Assembly (NCBI GenBank): GCA_035772405.1
Contig: JAYKKM010000204.1
Location: 671,501-735,500 of the forward strand
From: Chrysogorgia sp. JL179-B06
Lineage: Eukaryota > Cnidaria > Anthozoa > Scleralcyonacea > Chrysogorgiidae
DNA: 64,000 bases
Direction of reading: 5' to 3'
Part shown: piece by piece, positions 1-11,288 of the stretch
How the letters are laid out: each line of letters starts with the position of its first letter
How positions within the stretch are numbered: position 1 is the stretch's first letter
Notes under the pieces: model-generated
The model's database searches: none
What the model was told of the DNA's origin: nothing
What the model saw: the letters and a program-made list of their open reading frames with translations, nothing else
Position numbers and translations under genes: made by a program

Positions 1-700
1 AAATGGTGTTTCAGAGACCCTAAAAATCAAAATTATTTTCGGGGGAGCATGCCCCCAGACCCCCTAGGAAACTCAGCGTTTCCAGAGGAACAACGGGACA
101 TTTGGACACCCCAAAGCCAAGACCCTGGCTATGGCACTGCATACACATCACTCTATTCACACTCATGATACACGCCACCTACTCCATTCATTTCGCACCT
201 CTCCCATACAATAGTATGGATACATGTTTTTCTAGGTATTATACACCATCATCCAATTCGTACACCGATTGTCAACGCATTCTATACATAATACCATAAT
301 CAACACCGGTGTAGGTCCATTACCTATCTTTTTATCAAAATGCAACAGCTGAGCATTATCGAGAATAATGTCACACTATGTTTCACACATGTTTCAAAAG
401 TGGAATGTAAACTGACAACCATATTGAACAAAATGAAATAGCTTATTTTCCATAGTATGATTTTTCTTTCATGAACAAAGTGGGACTGAGTGATTTGAGG
501 GGGGGGGGGGTCAGAAAAGTTTTTACTTTGGGCAAGGGGGGTCCTGAAAGTTTGCCGGCAATTTTGAGGGGGGCCGAAAAAGTTTTCAACTACTATTTTT
601 CCCATTTGCCAAACCCCCCTCCTCATAAATAATGACCACTCCCTTATACATAATTAGATTATTTTCAATCCCATGCACTGTAAGTACAGGATAAATATCC
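1..700. repeat. Repeat-rich, G/C-tract sequence with no supported gene
   Basis: Positions 40-66 hold a short palindromic motif with gggggagcatgccccc followed by a C-run. The same style of motif appears inside the hAT-type element at 11490-11510 and near 59260, so this is probably the edge of a related non-autonomous element whose other end is outside the window. Positions 497-585 contain several runs of 5-10 G with repeated 'aaagttttt' spacers, which looks like a decayed repeat. I see no coding signal or splice structure here. Confidence 0.35.
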
Positions 701-738
701 ATTGTATGTTGGTCCCCAATAATTTATTTGTTTTTCAG

Positions 739-2915
739 CGATCTGAGCAATCCTTTGGGGACATCGGCAACGATTCAAATGAATATGCAGTTTCAAGGTA
801 AAAACCCAACAAAATATATAACTTGTAGCTCTTGTTTTTCACTATCTATTACAATTAACCATTGTTACAATTAGCATTGAACATTTGTACCTATATAATT
901 ATTATGAATATTGAATTGTATATCTTTCTTACCAGAAATCCGAGTTCCTCTATAACGTTGCTGACCGATGAAGAAACAGCAACATGTATTTAATTTCTGA
1001 TGTTATCAGCCATTGACATTGTATGACATATTTTATGTATTACAGGAGACATGACATTAGAAGATGTATTTTCCTGTGGCAAATCAATTGCATATACCAG
1101 TCCAAAGCATGAAGGTAAGCTGCATGTATACTTTAATGTTATTTGTGACTATCGTTCATTTTGTTTGTTGCATTCCAGGAGAGGTGTTTAATATCTCAAC
1201 ATTTAGCACGAACAAAAAGGAATGGCAATATCTTGGTGAAATGAGATTGAAGATTGGGGAGGATATTGCAGAAGGCGGGATGAGGAAAGCAATGAAAGCA
1301 AAGATAATTAAGCGAAATGACCACATCCTTTTACGGCAGTTTAGAGTTGGCAACAATATTGTGGCCAAATGCTACCTTGAGAATGTATGCACTGCAGCTC
1401 TTGCAAAGGGGCGCTCAATTCTTTCAATTCTTTCAATTGCTCGTAAGGTAATTAACTGCTAGTGTATGACTATTGTCTGTGAATCAATTTGTATGATGCT
1501 GGAGAGCACACACAGTGCAAAATTAGCATGTTATGCCTTTTAGAGCAACTTATTAAGTTGGCCAAGCCCATTTAAGCATATTTTACTGCAATAGTTCCGT
1601 AAATGTATTTAATAATTAAAACATGTCTGATGTTAGTTTGTGTTCCTTGAAATCGTGTTCAATCTCGTTCATCGTGTTCAAATGGTAGTGCGAGATATAG
1701 CGAATGAATTTGGCAAAGCACATGCAGGAAAAATTGAACAATTTCCGAGGTAACTGGGTTTTTCATGTTTAAATACTGGTCAGTCATTTAGTAATCATCA
1801 ATATTGTACAAATTGAAATACACATGCATTAACAATCACCTGGATGATTTAGGCATTTCATGCATGTATGATGAACCATTCATGGCTTTCAATGCCATAC
1901 AATATACTTGTTTGTTATTTACATGTGGCGACATCAACTGTACACATGCACATAAAATTGCTATATATTTGTATAGTCAAAGCAAAACAATTACAGTACC
2001 TGGATATTTATTATTTTGGTGATTATTCTGTAAAACATTAAATGTTTATTAAATTTTAGCATCATACCAGCATTCATTGCAACCTCTCAAGGTCATGAGG
2101 ATATTTATATGCTGGAGGAGTTGTTGGACTTGGATGGGGGCAACTTCAAAAAGTACATGAACAATGATGGTATGGTAGAGTTGCTCTGGCCTTCGCACAT
2201 TGGTCCATTTCTTTTGGGAAAGGCACAATTTTGGTAACGGATTTACAAGGTAGTGTACTATAATCTGATTTTACATTGTGAAGCTATTTTGTAAGGTTTT
2301 GTGTAATTAATAACATTTATTTTAATTGAATACACCTGATCAAGTAGTACATTACCGATTAATTCAAGGTTAACATCGGAAAATATCCTCTCTCTTACAT
2401 AGGCATTGGTTCAAGACTCACAGATGTGGAGCTTGCCACAACAGACAAAGGGTACTGAGTAAATATAAACTATAACCACAATGACTACAACGTATATCAT
2501 ATTTCTATGTATTGTGTTATTATTGGTGCAATAAAAGCTTATTGCATGTTATTTTTATATAGCTATTTTGGAATTGGAAACGTTGGGTCAGATGCTATCT
2601 CTACATTTATAAATGGTCATAAATGCAATGAGATATGCATAAAGTTGAAGTTGCACGAAACCTACGGTAAGGCTGTAAGGCACAATTCTACAGTGGTCTA
2701 TCTACTATCTATTGTATGTAAAAGTTACCAAAATATTGTTTAGGGTATCATACCAGAGGTTTTTTGGTAGTTCATACTTAGCTTGGGTGTTTGATACAGT
2801 TACTGTATCATTTGTTTTCAATTGCTGAATTGTACTACAACATTATTAATTTGTTCTTCCTTTAGACCTCAAGCAAGTGGTACAAGTACCCTCAAAGAGC
2901 AAGTTTACACTGTAA
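739..2915 (+). CDS. Alpha-kinase domain protein, multi-exon, 5' partial, one frameshift
   Basis: Inferred exons are 739-797, 1046-1114, 1179-1447, about 1637-1749, 2060-2249, 2403-2451, 2563-2666 and 2866-2915. Each is bounded by AG/GT, and phases match except at one break. The spliced protein reads through the landmarks of the atypical alpha-kinase fold: GGMRKAMKA (the strand that carries the ATP-binding region), EELLDLDGGNFKKYMNN, ILVTDLQG, LTDVELATTDKG and FGIGNVGSD. It ends with the zinc-binding HKCNEICIKLKL and a natural TAA. Alpha-kinases (eEF2 kinase, myosin heavy-chain kinase, vWKA types) phosphorylate serine/threonine. The N-terminal part must lie upstream and I could not find it. 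Near 2176 the frame slips: the shifted frame gives AFAHWSISFGKGTILVTDLQG-like sequence, as the family predicts. So this is a recent pseudogene, or there is a one-base assembly error. The acceptor of the fourth exon is the least certain. Confidence 0.72.
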
Positions 2916-3539
2916 TCAGCAAACAGACAAACTATTTGCCAATAATACATCTTGGTGACTCGATTAGCCATGATTTAGCCTGCTGCTGAGCACGCATGGC
3001 AATGTACGAGACTATGTTCCACTTACACGTTTGAATCAAGCATGCTCTGTAAAGTTATATATGCATCTTTTGCATTTTCGAGTGTTATTTCCATAGGCAG
3101 GATGAACGATGCTGCTTGACAGAATTAATTTGTAAGGTAATGTGGAATATCATCATGAAAGGCATTTTCATTGGAGATAACTTCCAGGTCATCTTCAGCT
3201 GCTTCAAATCCAGCTTGACGAAAACCTGCAAGGACATAACATTTGACTGTTGTTGTTTTGTTTGTTGTCATGTACTGTATATACTATATAGTATATAATA
3301 GCTGTGACATTGCCTTGTACAAAACGCAGGTTGGGATTTTGCAGGTTGGTTTTTTGCAAAAATTAAATACCAACCTGCATTTTGCACCAGTCCTGCAACA
3401 TGTAGGAATTTAGTTCATGTTCTCTTCTACAGCCAGTAATTTTTATAAACTATTGTTGTTCTGGTATGGTAAATTAATAAATTTAAATTATATAAAATTA
3501 ATAAAAAATATAATGAATTTGTTAGAAGCCAACAATAAG
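2916..3539. other. Intergenic spacer between convergent genes, with a small hairpin
   Basis: This is AT-rich sequence between the 3' ends of the alpha-kinase gene (+) and the integrase-type gene (-). At 3327-3396 the motif gcaggttgg occurs twice and its complement ccaacctgc once, giving a hairpin of about 50 bp. It is probably a remnant of a small inverted-repeat element. No gene is supported. Confidence 0.4.
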
Positions 3540-6500
3540 TTAAATACCATATTGATCCGGAAATCGATACAGGTCCTCAGGTATTCCTTGTGGAGTTAGG
3601 CGATCCTTCTGTTTCCGGATTCTGTGTGAATTATGTTCCTCCACAAAGTCAAATACCTCTTTTCTCATTAATGGCATGTACACAAACTGAAGACATTTTC
3701 TATCAAGAGAAAAATTAATGCATAAAATGTGCAACAATGGATATTCATTAATTGTTATTAAAAATTAGTACTGTACATAGTCTGTCTGGTTAGAAATTGT
3801 AAGGTGGCACCAAATATACCTTTTGAGCAATGTGGGTCAACAATCAACACACAGTAACTACATACTTACTTGTGCAGCAAATTATCCCTGATCAGATAGC
3901 CATCTTGCTCTAATGCCTAATGTAAAATTGTGGTCCATATATTATAACCAATGCAGGTTTGAATGAATTCCAAATTGAAAGAACTTACCCTAAATTCAGA
4001 TTCCCAATATTGTGAATGGTGTTCTCTTTGGTGTCTCCAGTAGCGTTCAATTCTCTACATATGTGAGAGTTTAAAAAACAGTAAGAGGGCAAGATCTTAA
4101 TGAAAATAAGGAAATAAACCCAACTCTTGGGGACCAGATTTTGTGTGATTTGAATACTTTTAATAAAGATTATAGAGGCTTTTAATAGACAATTAGTTAT
4201 TTTGTAGCACTGCTCATTAAAGCTGCCAAATGCACCAACGGTCCAATGCCATTGACCATGTATCTCACAAAGTAAATAATTATGTACAGTTCTATTTCTA
4301 ACATTTACTGGTGATGGATGACTTAATAATGAGGGATGTTTTGTTCTTTGTGTTGTGAGACCATTATTTGTGAGACCAAATCACCACTGACACATTTGTA
4401 GCAGGCTGTAATTTGACAAAATAAGAAAGGCTGACTCCTCTGGAGCACGATTTTAAAACAAATGTCATATGCCCATAATAGTATGGGATGACCCCAGAGA
4501 AAAGCTGGTGTTAGATGTATTACTAATTGGTGCAGGCATAAGTATAACAGTGATATGCCTCAAGTCAGGGGTAATACTGCAATACCTGGTTACTCATTGA
4601 CCCTCCATAAACATGACTTTTTGTTCCTGCAGTGGAGTCAATACCATTTCGCCTCAAATACATTTGACAAGCAGCAAGTAAACCATTTTCAGTACCCCCA
4701 TCAGACCTTGTCATGGCAGGAACAACTATAACAAATTGAAAATAATGGTGTGGTTTAAAATACAATACCAACTATATTAAATTGATTAGTTTCTTACATA
4801 TTTAATAAATATATACATACTGTACTGTGGTGCAGTACCTTTAGATGTCTTGACAAAATCATAGAAATATCTTGCAATATATGCTGGATCATTGTTGGTT
4901 ACATCTACTCTACACCAAAGGATCATTCGAGAAAACCCATCAATGCATCCATGGATAGCAAAACCAAAGGGCTTTATCTTATCATGACCATCTACATGCC
5001 ATATCCAGTTGCTCCCCTTGAAAAAACAAGTATAACAGTTAACATAATTAAACTCTTTTAAAAGGAAATTAGTCCCTTATCTTTAAATGATTTTTTGTCT
5101 CCTAAATTTTCCAGCTTCATTATAAACCATGCAAGTGAAATGTGCATATCAAAGGATTTAAACCTTCCAAGTCACACTAACAACAAAACCAATAGAATTT
5201 CTACACTGGTACATTACTAGGAGGACAAAAAATTGTTGGATCATGTTTTACACATGCGCAAGATAAGTTTTTACCTTGGCGATCATGGTATTAATTACAA
5301 ATAACTATAGCGTGACTTTTCTGGAAATAAGCAATTACTCTGCCTTTGAGACTCTTACCAATCTTCCCTACAGTGTGGGCAATTAAATCCCTAATTTTTC
5401 TCAAGTTGTGCTATTACTGTCGTATAATAATAGGTTGTAGCATGTGTGTTGATTTACTCCAACAATCACACACTTCATCAAAAAGTACACCGCACAATAT
5501 TACCACGAGACATAATCCCTTCTCTTCAACACATTGTCTTTTCTTCTTATCATAGCCTTTGGATCCACATATAACATGGCTTGATAGACATCATCCCTAG
5601 TGAGAGGACATTGTTCATGTTGCAATATGCATAATTATTATAAAATTAGTATAATCTGAAATATCTGTTTTAATCCTATTAAAAAGAAAGAATTTAATAT
5701 AATATATTATAAACCTTTTCACAAGAAGATCATGTCGAAGACGAAGACGCTGTTGCATGTGACGGTATCCAATCATTTGCCCAGCCCCTCTATTTTCAAT
5801 CTTAATTTAAAAAGAGAAATACAATTACTCAAATTATTGAAACCACCCATATAAAATAATAATTTGTGGCTGGATGAGAATTCAACAGTATCAAGTGGAC
5901 CAATCATATTCCAGCAAATTATGACTCATCACATTTATACTGAACGTATTACCTTGTTATTTATTTGTATTTTATCAATATACAGTTATTTATATACAGT
6001 ATTTTATCAATATACAGTAAACAACTATAAAATTATCACTATAAAACAGCCACTATCTAGAAATATACCTGAACAGCATTGATAACTTCTCGTGGAACAA
6101 TTGTATTATCATGTCTCTTGATTTTCGTACTCAAAAGACGTCGTTTCAATGTTGCTAGACTATAGTATATTTTAATATAAAACAATAAAAACATTAGACA
6201 ATGTTAAATAATTGATTACCAAACATTTCATAATATTCCATTTTAATATAATAATATACCAGACTATAACAATGCACATTAAAATATCATAGATTACGTA
6301 CCTCCAGGTACAACCAAATTCGTCAGCCAGGTAAAGCAAAATAACCTTGTTCGTTTTCAACTTCTTTACCATGTCTTTTATTCGAAGATACATCACTATT
6401 ATATTTATAGCAAACAAATTAATGCATAAAAGTCTGTTAAAAACCTTCTCAAAAGTTAAATAATCAATAAAGAATTAAGTCAAACCTCTGCTAACATCAC

Positions 6501-6540
6501 GAGGAAGTTCCACTTCTAGTTCATCTTCTCCGTCCGCCAT
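3540..6540 (-). CDS. Integrase-core (DDE) domain protein, ten-exon gene, apparently intact
   Basis: Exons on the minus strand are 6486-6540 (ATG at 6540), 6302-6395, 6069-6159, 5715-5800, 5504-5596, 4839-5011, 4586-4725, 3989-4054, 3870-3916 and 3540-3699 (TAA). All introns are GT-AG and all nine junctions keep frame, giving 1005 bp, about 334 aa. An N-terminal helical region (LRRLLS-like, GYRHMQQRLRLRH) precedes a retroviral-type integrase core. Its first catalytic Asp is in WHVDGH, the second in MTRSDGGTEN and the Glu in NQRIERYW, so the DDE triad is present. A C-terminal tail follows (EEHNSHRIRKQKDRLTPQG). I know this as a family of intron-rich, integrase-like genes widespread in cnidarians and fish. 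They carry no reverse transcriptase, gag or LTRs, which suggests a transposase-derived gene rather than a retrovirus. No terminal repeats were seen around it. Whether it is a host gene or a transposon remnant is inference. The 5' splice site choice at 5011 (acceptor in gggag) is the weakest point. Confidence 0.8.
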
Positions 6541-6649
6541 GTTTGTTAGAGAGTTTGAGCCAAACTCGTACCCACGCTCTTTGCTGCTCGGCGAGCAGTA
6601 AAGAGCCCGGGTACGAGCGCGGTATTTTGAGCCTCCTCGGTTAACGTGT

Positions 6650-7115
6650 TTGGCGAAAGCAAAAGTCAATTAAATATTAGCGAAAGCAAAACTAATTAAA
6701 TTATGTTTTGCTTTCGCCAAACGCCATTATGCGTTTGCTTTCGCCAAACCGAGTTTATATTTCACCAAACGCCATAATATATGCTTTTGCTTTCGTCCAA
6801 CTGCATTTATCTTTCGCCAAACGCTATTTATCTTTCGCCAAACCTTACCGAGTTTATATTTGATTTCGCGAAACGCCATTATGATTTTGCTTTCGCTAAA
6901 CGCTATTTATATTTCGCCAAACGGCATTATGCTTTTGCTTTCGCCAAACCGAGTTTATCTTTCGCCAAACAGTGTTCTACTTTCGCCAAACAGAGTTTAT
7001 CTTTCGCTAAACTGTGTTTTACTTTCGCCAAACAGTGTTTTACTTTCGCCAAATAGAGTTTTACTTTCGCCAAACAGTATTTATCTTTCGCCAAACAGAG
7101 TTTTATTTCAATGAG
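6650..7115. repeat. Degenerate minisatellite, core TTTCGCCAAAC
   Basis: About 20 imperfect copies of a 20-24 bp unit (core tttcgccaaac followed by a variable a/t-rich part such as agtgtttta or gagtttat) fill this stretch. Copies differ mainly in the linker; some have cgcta or cgcga in the core. The array begins just over 100 bp upstream of the ATG of the integrase-type gene and could cover its promoter. The ORFs read through it are repeat artefacts. Confidence 0.85.
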
Positions 7116-7169
7116 TGAGCCTCCTCGGCTTCCATAACTTCAGCATATGTTTTTGAAGCAAATAACCAC

Positions 7170-7889
7170 ATGTTACTTAAGATGTTCAGTGGAACCCAGT
7201 ATGTTCCACAGCAGATATGTGACACTTTCGTCCTATCGCAAAAATTACCTGCCATTGAAAGAAAGTGCATCAGCGAAGAAACATGTCCAAGAGTAAGGCA
7301 TATGTTTCAGAAGCTATCCATGGGCAATTTACCAGTGCAGAATCAGCACATTTTACAGAGGAATGTTTCTGGACTAGGAATTGGAAAGGCTGTACATCTC
7401 ACAGCATCCCAAGCAGTTTCTTTGGCCTCATTAATAGACAAGGATGTTGTAAACCGTTCTGCCATCTGCCATAACAGATTTATTGTCAATCATGTCTTGT
7501 ACACTGCACAGAACTACACCAGATCAAGCCGGCACCATGATTTCCTGGTACAAATTGACCATTCAGCATCCAAATATGGAATTATTCTTGGCCTGTATAC
7601 CGTAAAGCCAGATTGCCGATGCACTGAAGCTGATATGCAGAAATGCCAGTGCTCTGTTAATGTAGTAATTCTGCAGGTGCTTCATTGTGAAACCGGATCA
7701 CTCATTTCAAACAATGAATGTGGAGTTAATTCACATTTTTTGGGAGAGTACACAGAAATCCATAGAACTGTAACCATCAACCCAGAACTCCAAAAAAAAT
7801 GCATCAATTTAAAGTTAGGATCCCGTCACTTTCTTTGTGAAATTCCTTGTAGTTTTATGCGGACTAATACTTCCTATATATATATATAG
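7170..7889 (+). CDS. Uncharacterised transposon-type protein fragment (C-terminal part)
   Basis: This is an open frame of about 239 codons that runs into a (TA)n tract at 7875-7889, so its last residues are artificial. It has an EETCPRVRHMF segment, an SSRHHDFLVQIDHSASKYGIILGLY segment and a Cys-rich patch (CRCTEADMQKCQCS). The arrangement (hydrophobic strand, a short 'YGI' turn, then Cys) resembles the C-terminal part of proteins carried by large DNA transposons in cnidarians. I do not recognise the family with certainty. No start context or upstream exon was found. Repeat sequence at both ends argues for a fragment. Confidence 0.4.
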   Translation: MLLKMFSGTQYVPQQICDTFVLSQKLPAIERKCISEETCPRVRHMFQKLSMGNLPVQNQHILQRNVSGLGIGKAVHLTASQAVSLASLIDKDVVNRSAICHNRFIVNHVLYTAQNYTRSSRHHDFLVQIDHSASKYGIILGLYTVKPDCRCTEADMQKCQCSVNVVILQVLHCETGSLISNNECGVNSHFLGEYTEIHRTVTINPELQKKCINLKLGSRHFLCEIPCSFMRTNTSYIYI

Positions 7890-8090
7890 CAAAGTGAAAA
7901 GGTGGTAAACTGCCAAGAATTTAGTGACGAGATACTGACGTTTCGAGCGGAGCCCTTCATCAGAGTAACTTCATCATCTTACTCTGATGGAGCCCTTCAT
8001 CATCTTACTCTGATGAAGGGCTCCGCTCGAAACGTCAGTATCTCGTCACTAAATTCTTGGCAGTTTACCACCTTTTCACTTTGCTATATA
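7881..8090. mobile_element. Palindromic Penelope-like-type fragment in (TA)n
   Basis: The left arm (7881 to about 7970) reads agcaaagtgaaaaggtgg... through gacgtttcgagcggagccc, and the right arm (about 8001-8090) is its near-perfect reverse complement. They are separated by about 30 bp in which cttcatcatcttactctgatg is reshuffled. The gacgtttcga...cttcatcaga motif is the same type as at the ends of the Penelope-like element at 24711-26090 (gacgtttcgaccg...gtcttcgtcgg). Both arms end at TA repeats (7875-7889 and 8130-8147). Assignment to Penelope-like elements is by this analogy; there is no coding sequence. Confidence 0.55.
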
Positions 8091-8164
8091 TTCAAAACAC
8101 TGTCTACGCAGCACTCTACTTTTTTACTATATATATATATATATAATATTATTATTAAGTAATT

Positions 8165-8255
8165 CTCCGAGAGCCGAACCATACTGGACAAGTAGAGAAA
8201 ACTTGGGCTGGCTGAGATTGGAGCCTTTGGTTTGGTAGTTCGATGCTCTATGACT
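8165..8255 (-). mobile_element. tRNA-derived SINE-like fragment, truncated
   Basis: On the minus strand the order is AGAGCATCGAACTA (3' half of a pol III A box and anticodon-arm region), a degenerate B-box region, then AGCCCAAGTTTTCTCTACTTG. The same tail (TTTTTCTCTACTTGTTCGAG) follows the tRNA-like head of the plus-strand copy at 8311-8480, so this is a second, older copy in opposite orientation. Confidence 0.5.
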
Positions 8256-8310
8256 TTCAGTTTTGAAATATCAAAAACCCAAGTACCATGCATCATTCCA
8301 TGACCTGCTC

Positions 8311-8480
8311 CTAACTCGCCCTTTTGCTCAGTCAGCAGAGCATCAGACTAGAAAACCACAGGTTGTGGGTCTGAATCCCAGTTGGGCCATGCAAGTAAAT
8401 TTTTCTCTACTTGTTCGAGTTATTGTAGGAGTGTGTGTATCTAGGAGTTATTTTGTTGACCCATTATATACTTTGGGTAT
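8311..8480 (+). mobile_element. tRNA-derived SINE
   Basis: A tRNA-like head contains an A box (ttgctcagtcagcagagca, 8323-8341), an anticodon-arm-like ctagaaa loop and a B box (ggttgtgggtctgaatcc, 8361-8378). It is followed by a non-tRNA body starting with aagtaaatttttctctact. Mismatched stems and the attached body argue against a working tRNA gene. RNA polymerase III internal promoters are the expected drive. Confidence 0.65.
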
Positions 8481-8551
8481 TTTGTATTTGAAAATAATTT
8501 TCAACATATCTTTGACAACAATTTCAGGATAATTTTTTGTAGGGAAGTTTT

Positions 8552-8668
8552 CCGGCGCTTTCTCGATATATGAACAACCGAAATACAAACCAACTGACTT
8601 GGGTTGATGCTATAATAATTTTACATTTGGGTTGCTCATACATGTATATCGAGAAAGGGCCAGTGTTC
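8552..8668. repeat. Short foldback element
   Basis: The left arm ggcgctttctcgatatatgaacaacc pairs with the right arm gggttgctcatacatgtatatcgagaaaggg with small bulges; the loop is about 55 bp. It looks like a small foldback MITE. No target duplication was identified. Confidence 0.5.
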
Positions 8669-9221
8669 CAGATATTTATTCTTTAACAGTTTGTCTGGTA
8701 TTAGCCAGAATGAATATAAATCCATTATTAATTATTATCGATTAATTATTAATTATTAAATATATATATATATATATAGTTTTTAGTATGTAGTTTGTAG
8801 AAGTACACAGGGCCCTTATTGATAACAGCATGGATACTTGCTGACAAGGTTACCCTGTATAAATATGTATTTTATTATTATTATTATTATTAAGAATGTC
8901 TAATTATATTATAATATGTATATAATAGTTCATTAATATAGTTGCATATAGATGTGTACATTATTTATATTAAATTATTATATAGAAACATTAAATTATG
9001 TGTTTCTAAAAATTGTCATTGTTGATAATGTTCATTGAAATTTCAGTAGAAATTTGTAAAAAAGATCGGTTCTGATATGAATTTAAAACCTGATAGGATA
9101 GAACTTTTAGCAAATTATTTGGGATTGGCAAACTGAGCTCCTGATATTGTCTAGGCTGTTCATTGAGGCGCTTCATTGAGCCTCTCCTTTAAACGTTATA
9201 CGACACAAATTATGATTCTCT
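8669..9221. other. AT-rich spacer with simple repeats
   Basis: This stretch contains attatt-type repeats (8720-8755), (TA)n at 8758-8778 and an (ATT)n run at 8871-8892. Nothing coding is supported. Confidence 0.5.
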
Positions 9222-10130
9222 TTAATCCTCCTGATCCTGAGTAATCCTCCATGCAACGATATATTCGTTATAGAGTTGAGCTCTTCCACCCAAATTGGCA
9301 ATGAAGCAGCTCAGCGAAATTCTCTCTCGATTGGGTTGTCCGTTTAGCTTGTTCGATTGACACACCAAGTATTTTGGATATTTTAATCCACGGATCACGG
9401 TAGCAGGCGCGAGATGGTGAGGAGAATAACAGTTTCTTAGTGATATCGTCATTTGGTTGACGGCAGACGTGCGCTATATATTTTAAATGCTGCATCACAA
9501 TTCTCCGCCACCCATTTCTCACAATCTCTGCAACTCTGCTTCTTTTAGTGACATCGCCTGTGTTCTATACGTAAGGCGCGATCTGACACACCCCTCCAAT
9601 ATCTTCCTCCTCGTTCCCATGTTGATATTCCTATCGCATAATACTTTACGCAGTTCATTAAATTTGGCAACCGCTCGTGAAATCCGTAGTTCAGTGTAGC
9701 ATGTCTGTTCTCTATTTGATATCATCTGCCCAAGGTAAACGAAGTCGCGTACATTTTCAACTTTCTCTTCGTCGATGCTAAACAATGACGGCTTTTCTGC
9801 AAGATGTATATATGTACTTGTGTTTTGGTTTTACTAAACGAAACACTCAGACCGGAACGCCTGCAGGTGTTGTTGATAACGGATTGCTTTCGCTTCGCCG
9901 ACATTCTTACAGAACAAAACAATGTCGTCTGCATACAGTATCCAGCGTATGGTTTCTACTCCTCTCATTTTGCCACTGCGTCGTTGTTTGCGGTTAGTAC
10001 ATAGATGCGGTATTTCGTACAAACCATCTATTCCCCAGCCTTCTGGAAAGCATTGGTTAATTTCGTTAGCTGCTACCTTCAATACATAGTCAAAATACAA
10101 ATTAAAAAGACACGGTGATTCTTGGATACT
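9222..10130 (-). pseudogene. Decayed LINE reverse transcriptase fragment (YADD)
   Basis: Overlapping minus-strand frames together cover the C-terminal half of a LINE reverse transcriptase. They contain the catalytic YADDIVLFC box (about 9955-9985), then VRDFVYLGQMIS and RNINMGTRRKILEGCVRSRLTY, and finally a C-terminal WRRIV..LKYIAHVCRQP segment. The frame changes at least twice, so it cannot be translated as one protein. The thumb/C-terminal pattern resembles RTE- or Jockey-type LINEs, but the clade is uncertain. The 5' endonuclease part is missing. Confidence 0.6.
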
Positions 10131-10439
10131 GCAAGTTGAGTTTGTTTATTTGATGTTCTTGTAGTATAATTAAATATTTTAATTGAGAACAAGTCTCTTA
10201 CTTTTTTTATTGAGAACCACTATTTAAACATGCAAGCTATATGGTCGTATCTACCAAGCTGATGACTGAAGTTCTCAGTTTTAATTATGCAACTTTTTGC
10301 AAAGCACAGCTTTAATTGCATTAAGTGTCTATTTGCCAAGCAACGTTTTTTCATATACTGCACCTCAAACCAACTTCAAAGAAGGTGTATTTCTAAATTT
10401 CAAATACTAAATAGGAATTCCAACATGAAGTTCTATATT

Positions 10440-10671
10440 AAATTTCCTATAGGAATTCTAAATTCCTATAGCAAATGGTAAATGAGTTTTTTTTCATATA
10501 GGAATTCCTATAGGATCCTATAGGATTTTTTTTTTGTAAGGGGCGGTTCAACCTTAGGGGAATTCCACACTGAATAATTCTGGGGGATGAAGTTGATTGC
10601 TTTATTTCACATGTCTGTTTTCCATTGTTCAAGTATGAAGTGAACCATGATAATGCCACCTTTAATACCAT
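10440..10671 (-). pseudogene. Short LINE reverse transcriptase scrap next to taggaattccta palindromes
   Basis: A minus-strand segment around 10560-10665 reads LSWFTSYLNNGKQTCEIK followed by SSPRIIQCGIP. This is the RT palm-lead region typical of CR1/L2-type LINEs, just before the PQGS motif, which is lost. It abuts a stretch (10410-10530) with several copies of the palindrome taggaattccta in tandem. It is clearly a fragment. Confidence 0.5.
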
Positions 10672-11189
10672 AAGAACATTTTTTTTATAAGGAAGTAGCT
10701 AATGCTTTGTGTGCTTGTGTTATTGTTTTGATTTGGGAAACTGGCTCGGTTTATTACGTTTTCTTGTTGTTTGGTTATTTTCTTACGACATAATAAGCTT
10801 TTAAAAGTCGTTTAGATGTCTGACTCAGAGTTTGTCTAATATTGTGAATCGCACTCTTTGTCTGTCAGCATGTTCTATTCACAACGGCTTTGATTACAAT
10901 GGCAATGATTTACAGCAGTGAGGTGAGGAATACGAGATTTATTATTATATAAACGCGTTTTATATTGTCTCATTAGTAACCATTCATGCACGACTAAATT
11001 TTGCATGTAAATGTTTATTATTATAATATATTATAAAAATGACGGCTGAAAGCCTGAAACGAAGATCAGATTCTATTTTGTAATAAGCTGAAATATATTA
11101 AACAGAACTGTCTACAAAGCTTAATATCAATTTCAATAACTTTCCACTTTTTGTGTCTGATGACGTAGTCATCATACACTTAGTTATCG

Positions 11190-11288
11190 CACGGTTAATA
11201 GAAGGGAGACTGGTTAGGCTAGCGGTACCACATGACAAAACATCCTATTGACCAATTTTATTTTTGTCACGTGATGCGGTAGCGGCAT
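11190..11288. repeat. Left terminal and subterminal inverted repeats of the P-like element
   Basis: TIR 11190-11223 and subterminal repeat 11266-11288 (gtcacgtgatgcggtagcgg...). Both are matched in inverse orientation at the other end. They are likely transposase-binding sites (inference from P elements, where the internal site next to the TIR is bound). Confidence 0.8.

Noticed and set aside
6781..7114. Two ORFs of 84-91 codons
   Set aside because: Pure translation of the TTTCGCCAAAC repeat in two frames.
6650..7115. CRISPR-like array
   Set aside because: Repeats are degenerate, spacers are 8-12 bp and not unique, there are no cas genes, and the context is eukaryotic. It is a minisatellite.
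8311..8400. Functional tRNA gene (+)
   Set aside because: Stems are mismatched and a SINE-like body follows directly; a related copy sits nearby.
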